NCBI GenBank assembly: GCA_016193385.1
Contig: JACPSF010000092.1
Coordinates: forward strand, 1-15,780
From: Deltaproteobacteria bacterium
GTDB lineage: Bacteria; Desulfobacterota_B; Binatia; UBA9968
Direction: 5' to 3'
Length of the DNA: 15,780 bases
Below the pieces are notes generated by a model. It was not told the origin of the DNA. It ran no database searches and saw only the letters and a program-made list of their open reading frames with translations. Shown here piece after piece: positions 14,369-15,780 of the stretch. Made by a program: the position numbers and the translations under genes. Numbering within the stretch: the stretch's first letter is position 1; each line of letters opens with the position of its first letter.

Positions 14369-15628
14369 CTAGCGCTTCAGGTCTAAGCTTTTGGCTTTGA
14401 AGTCCTCTTTGAGATCGCCCAGGAGGGTGAGCGCCATCGCTTCCGGCCGGAATAACTCGCGCGCCAAAACCACGAGTTCCTCCCGAGACACCGATTGAAC
14501 CCCCCGAGAGATTTCCTCCAGGGAAACCGCCTTGGCGAAATAGATCTCATTTCTGGCGATGTGATTCATCCACGAGTCCGAGGTCTCGAGCCCCAAGATC
14601 ATGTTCCCGATCAGCTGACTCTTGGCGCGCTGAAGCTCTTCCTCTCCAACCTCCCCCGCCGCAAGGCGTCCGATCTCCCTGAGAATCAGATCCACCACTT
14701 CCTCGACCCAATCGCGACTCGTGCCGGCGTAGATACCCAGATACCCCACGTCTTTGTAGGACGCCAAAAACGAATAGACCGAATACGCCCGGCCTCTTTT
14801 CTCGCGGATCTCCTGGAAAAGCCGCGAGCTCATCCCGCCGCCGAGGATCGTATTGAGGATGAAGGCCACATAGCGAAGGGGATGGGATTGGTGGATTCCC
14901 GCCACACCGAGACACAGGTGAACCTGCTCCAGCGTCTTAGGATGCTGAAATACTCCGCTCCGTAGTTGGGGAGCATCTGCGAAAATCCCCGACCCGGAGC
15001 CCTGGACGGCCCCCAGCCTTCGGTCCAGCTCCCGGGCCAGCTCCTCGTGCCCGAGGTGGCCCGCCGCCGCGACGATGACGCGCCCTGGGAGATATCGATC
15101 CCGCATGAAGTCGAGAAAATCTTCGCGGTGAAAGTTCAAAACCGTGGAGACCTCGCCGCATATCGGCCGGCCGAGGGGATGGTCTTTGAAGAAGTCGAGA
15201 TTGAAGAGATCGTGAACATAATCATCGGGAGTATCCTCGGCCTGGGAGATCTCCTGCAGGATCACCGACCGCTCCCGCTCGATTTCTTCCCGGTCGAATA
15301 CCGAATGGAGGAAGATGTCTGTAAGAAGATCGAGCGCCATAGGAAGATTCTCATCCAGCACCTTGGCGTAGTAGCAGGTGTACTCCTTCCCCGTAAAGGC
15401 GTTGAGCACGCCCCCCACCGCGTCCATCTCTTCCGCGATGCGCGCCGCGGTGCGCCGCTCGGTCCCCTTGAATAGCAGGTGCTCGATAAAATGCGAGATC
15501 CCATTCTGGTCGCGGCCCTCGTGGCGGGACCCGTTCTCCACCCAAATCCCGAGGCTTACGGAACGGGTATCCGGCAGTTTCCGCGAAAGAACACGAATCC
15601 CGTTATCCAGAACGGTCTTAGCGAACAT
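14369..15628 (-). CDS. M16-family zinc peptidase (processing-peptidase/PepR-like)
   Basis: A 419-residue M16B-type metallopeptidase. The inverted zinc motif HFIEH is at 46-50 (His46, catalytic Glu49, His50), and the distal Glu ligand is most likely Glu126 in RERSVILQEIS, about 75 residues on. The C-terminal half has the substrate-binding features of the family, including the Gly-rich NTILGGGMSSRLFQEIREKRGRAYSVYS stretch, of which RGRAYSVYS is the well-known Arg/Tyr motif. Length is normal for the bacterial single-chain type near 410-430 residues. No signal peptide is seen, so a cytoplasmic enzyme is likely. It starts 17 bp after the pnp stop; the pnp-M16-dut order is common in bacteria. The ATG has no clear Shine-Dalgarno motif. 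Confidence 0.94.
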   Translation of the reverse strand: MFAKTVLDNGIRVLSRKLPDTRSVSLGIWVENGSRHEGRDQNGISHFIEHLLFKGTERRTAARIAEEMDAVGGVLNAFTGKEYTCYYAKVLDENLPMALDLLTDIFLHSVFDREEIERERSVILQEISQAEDTPDDYVHDLFNLDFFKDHPLGRPICGEVSTVLNFHREDFLDFMRDRYLPGRVIVAAAGHLGHEELARELDRRLGAVQGSGSGIFADAPQLRSGVFQHPKTLEQVHLCLGVAGIHQSHPLRYVAFILNTILGGGMSSRLFQEIREKRGRAYSVYSFLASYKDVGYLGIYAGTSRDWVEEVVDLILREIGRLAAGEVGEEELQRAKSQLIGNMILGLETSDSWMNHIARNEIYFAKAVSLEEISRGVQSVSREELVVLARELFRPEAMALTLLGDLKEDFKAKSLDLKR

Positions 15629-15645
15629 GAAAAGGAAAATTCAGG

Positions 15646-15780
15646 CTAGTGCCCCCCGCCGGGCGCATCATCGGATTGGGCTTTCGAACCTGGAGGAAAA
15701 GATGCCTTTCCGGTTTCCGCCAGGGCCTCTTTACGGCTGAGTTTGATCTTGCCCTGCCTGTCGATCTCCAGGACTTTGAC
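15646..15780 (-). CDS. pnp: Polynucleotide phosphorylase, C-terminal end (5' part outside window)
   Basis: Only the last 44 codons are in the window. They read VKVLEIDRQGKIKLSRKEAL, the end of the RNA-binding S1 domain of polynucleotide phosphorylase, followed by a low-complexity tail ending DDAPGGGH and TAG at 15646-15648. The enzyme degrades RNA 3' to 5' with phosphate. The call rests on the S1 motif plus its place directly upstream of an M16 peptidase and dut, the standard neighbourhood; another S1-domain protein is possible but less likely. Confidence 0.85.
   Translation of the reverse strand, partial: VKVLEIDRQGKIKLSRKEALAETGKASFPPGSKAQSDDAPGGGH

Overview
The window looks like a chromosomal segment of a moderately GC-rich Gram-negative bacterium of the broad Deltaproteobacteria-like assemblage (Desulfobacterota, Binatota or relatives). 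The grounds are the gene order pnp - M16 peptidase - dut - purB - purC - purS - purQ - purL - purF, a stand-alone SWIB-domain protein and hydantoinase/oxoprolinase-type genes. This placement is inference; no marker here fixes the phylum.

Plus strand, 1-6600. First comes the C-terminal half of a HyuA-type subunit, then two tandem HyuB-type subunits. The unit 'end of hyuA + AT-rich spacer + hyuB' has been duplicated: a 14-codon relic of the hyuA end is still readable upstream of the second hyuB, while the end of hyuA itself is out of frame. A small SWIB/MDM2-domain protein and a GlcG/HbpS-like protein follow, then a Phd/YefM-PIN (VapC) toxin-antitoxin pair. The toxin-antitoxin segment is flanked by two copies of the last ~65 bp of purF, one orphaned (5741-5809) and one in the intact gene (7003-7071).

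Minus strand, 15780-7003. A long co-directional block encodes the C-terminal end of polynucleotide phosphorylase, an M16 zinc peptidase, dUTPase, and purine enzymes PurB, PurC, PurS, PurQ, PurL and PurF. PurS/PurQ/PurL form the three-part FGAM synthase; PurC and PurB act later and PurF starts the pathway. As written, purB is broken by a deletion of about 50 bases that removes about 17 residues and shifts the frame.

Most unusual feature. Five intergenic gaps (hyuA/hyuB1, hyuB1/hyuB2, purL/purF, purS/purQ, dut/purB) are each filled, almost from stop codon to start codon, by an inverted repeat whose arms are runs of degenerate 7-base words. The words differ completely between sites (TTTTGAA, TCGTGNN, AGGCANN, CGAATAG types) but the geometry is the same. 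At dut the reading frame runs through the element and adds about 33 residues to the enzyme. I do not know this as a named repeat class. The region 6582-7002 holds no complete gene: it has a short relic reading frame, a perfect 22-bp-arm palindrome and a weak hairpin next to the purF stop.
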